From an uncultured Alphaproteobacteria bacterium (GTDB lineage Bacteria > Pseudomonadota > Alphaproteobacteria > Caulobacterales > Hyphomonadaceae), in assembly GCA_903831255.1 (NCBI GenBank), contig CAIKWZ010000043.1:1-64000 (forward strand): a stretch of DNA of 64,000 bases, written 5' to 3'. Below are positions 63,356 through 64,000 of the stretch, in pieces; the stretch's first letter is position 1, and every line of letters starts with the position of its first letter. The translations under genes and the position numbers were made by a program. The notes beneath the pieces were generated by a model. The model did not search any database. It was not told the DNA's origin and saw nothing but the letters and a program-made list of their open reading frames with translations.

Positions 63356-64000
63356 ATGAGCATGACCGAGGCCTGGATCATTGACGCCTGCAGAACCCCG
63401 CGCGGGATCGGACGGGTGGGCAAGGGAGCGCTGGCCGAGCTTCATCCCCAGCAGCTGGCGTCAACCGTGCTGAAGGCTCTTGCCGATCGCAACGCCATCA
63501 ACACCGCCGAGGTTGACGATGTGATCTGGGGCGTGTCGAGCCAGCGCGGTCGACAGTCGATGGACCTGGGACGGATGGCGGCGCTGGATGCAGGCTATGA
63601 TGTCCGCTCCTCAGGCGTGACCATCGACCGGTTCTGCGGGTCGGGCATCTCGACCGTTAACTTCGCAGCCTCGACGGTGATGTCGGGAATGTCCGACCTG
63701 GTGGTCGCCGGCGGCACGGAGATGATGAGCTACACCAGCGCCACCGCAGACCCGAAATCGCCTCAGATGATGGACGCCGGAAATCTGAGGCTTCGCGCAT
63801 CCCATCCCCAGAGCCATCAGGGCGTATGCGCAGACGCCATCGCGACCCTGGAAGGGATCCCGCGCGAAGCCCTCGACGCCCTTGCGCTGGAAAGTCAGGT
63901 TCGGGCCGATCGCGCCATTCGCGAAGGCCGTTTCGACAGGAGCCTTGTGGCCGTGCGGCATGAGGACGGCCGACTGGCTCTGGATCGCGAGGAGTTTCCG
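63356..64000 (+). CDS. Thiolase (acetyl-CoA acetyltransferase family), 5' part
   Basis: The first 215 codons of an open gene that runs off the window. It starts MSMTEAWIIDACRTPRGIGR, typical of thiolases. The active-site Cys is in TIDRFCGSGISTVNFAA (near residue 88), and VVAGGTEMMSYTSA follows. Thiolases of this branch cleave 3-ketoacyl-CoA or condense two acetyl-CoA units. It fits the acyl-CoA degradation theme of the window (isovaleryl-CoA dehydrogenase, MCC, PCC). ATG 63356 follows AGGAGAC. The catalytic His and second Cys are outside the window. Confidence 0.9.
   Translation, partial: MSMTEAWIIDACRTPRGIGRVGKGALAELHPQQLASTVLKALADRNAINTAEVDDVIWGVSSQRGRQSMDLGRMAALDAGYDVRSSGVTIDRFCGSGISTVNFAASTVMSGMSDLVVAGGTEMMSYTSATADPKSPQMMDAGNLRLRASHPQSHQGVCADAIATLEGIPREALDALALESQVRADRAIREGRFDRSLVAVRHEDGRLALDREEFP

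Overview
The window is high-GC bacterial chromosome and reads as an alphaproteobacterium. MipZ, the ClpS-ClpA and trigger factor-ClpP-ClpX-Lon blocks, alphaproteobacterial-type ParE, a DUF1489 protein and alpha-type flagellin ends all point to the Caulobacterales / Hyphomonadaceae / Parvularculaceae side of the class. I cannot name a genus. Coding density is very high, most start sites have a recognisable ribosome binding site, and I see no insertion sequence, prophage, CRISPR array or plasmid-type gene. This looks like core chromosome with a few eroded patches.

Layout. 1-1.7 kb: the 5' end of a flagellin gene, the C-terminal stub of a second flagellin beside two poly-G tracts, and a diguanylate cyclase. 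1.7-8.2 kb: RhlE-type helicase, ParE, an SLT lipoprotein, and the nitrogen pair glnB-glnA with an intercistronic hairpin and a strong terminator. 8.4-10.6 kb: a histidine phosphatase, the NAD(P)HX repair enzyme and tRNA-Leu(UAG). 10.7-16.8 kb: protein quality control (tig, clpP, clpX, lon), then a GH13 glucosidase. 18.5-22 kb: molybdenum cofactor genes (moaE, moaB, moaA, moaD) with an aldo/keto reductase inserted. 22-25.4 kb: DUF188 protein, a Baeyer-Villiger-type monooxygenase, and an SPFH/ribbon-helix-helix pair. 25.6-35.6 kb: propionyl-CoA carboxylase genes pccB and pccA, separated by a FAS1 lipoprotein, a divergent DUF2306/LytTR pair, an MFS transporter coupled to a hydroxyacid dehydrogenase, a GIY-YIG protein and a K+ channel. 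35.6-39.8 kb: lipB, a lone fliN-like gene, tRNA-Leu(GAG), mgtE and a lysozyme-like membrane protein. 39.8-50.3 kb: leucine catabolism (isovaleryl-CoA dehydrogenase; both methylcrotonyl-CoA carboxylase subunits with a crotonase and a glycerate-kinase-like enzyme), interrupted by a methyltransferase, a cupin, a lipoprotein and a cNMP-patatin protein. 50.4-58.5 kb: an exported protein, DUF1489, panC, a lipoprotein, mipZ, a D,D-carboxypeptidase, clpS and clpA. 58.5-64 kb: DUF1176 lipoprotein, a 26-residue membrane peptide, a Ca2+/cation antiporter, SixA-like phosphatase, SIMPL and VanZ-like proteins, a glutathione S-transferase and the start of a thiolase.

Together the metabolic genes suggest use of branched-chain amino acids and odd-chain acyl-CoA: isovaleryl-CoA dehydrogenase, MCC, PCC and a thiolase. 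No classical accessory system is present. The signals most worth a second look are small: a LytTR/DUF2306 divergon with two TTCGCGAA palindromes exactly 21 bp apart; an SPFH/RHH operon preceded by two perfect palindromes; a flagellin relic with homopolymer tracts; a decayed duplicate of the end of the DUF1489 gene; and several enzymes with substitutions at catalytic positions (ParE Gly to Val, crotonase Gly to Ile, GH24 Thr to Met).
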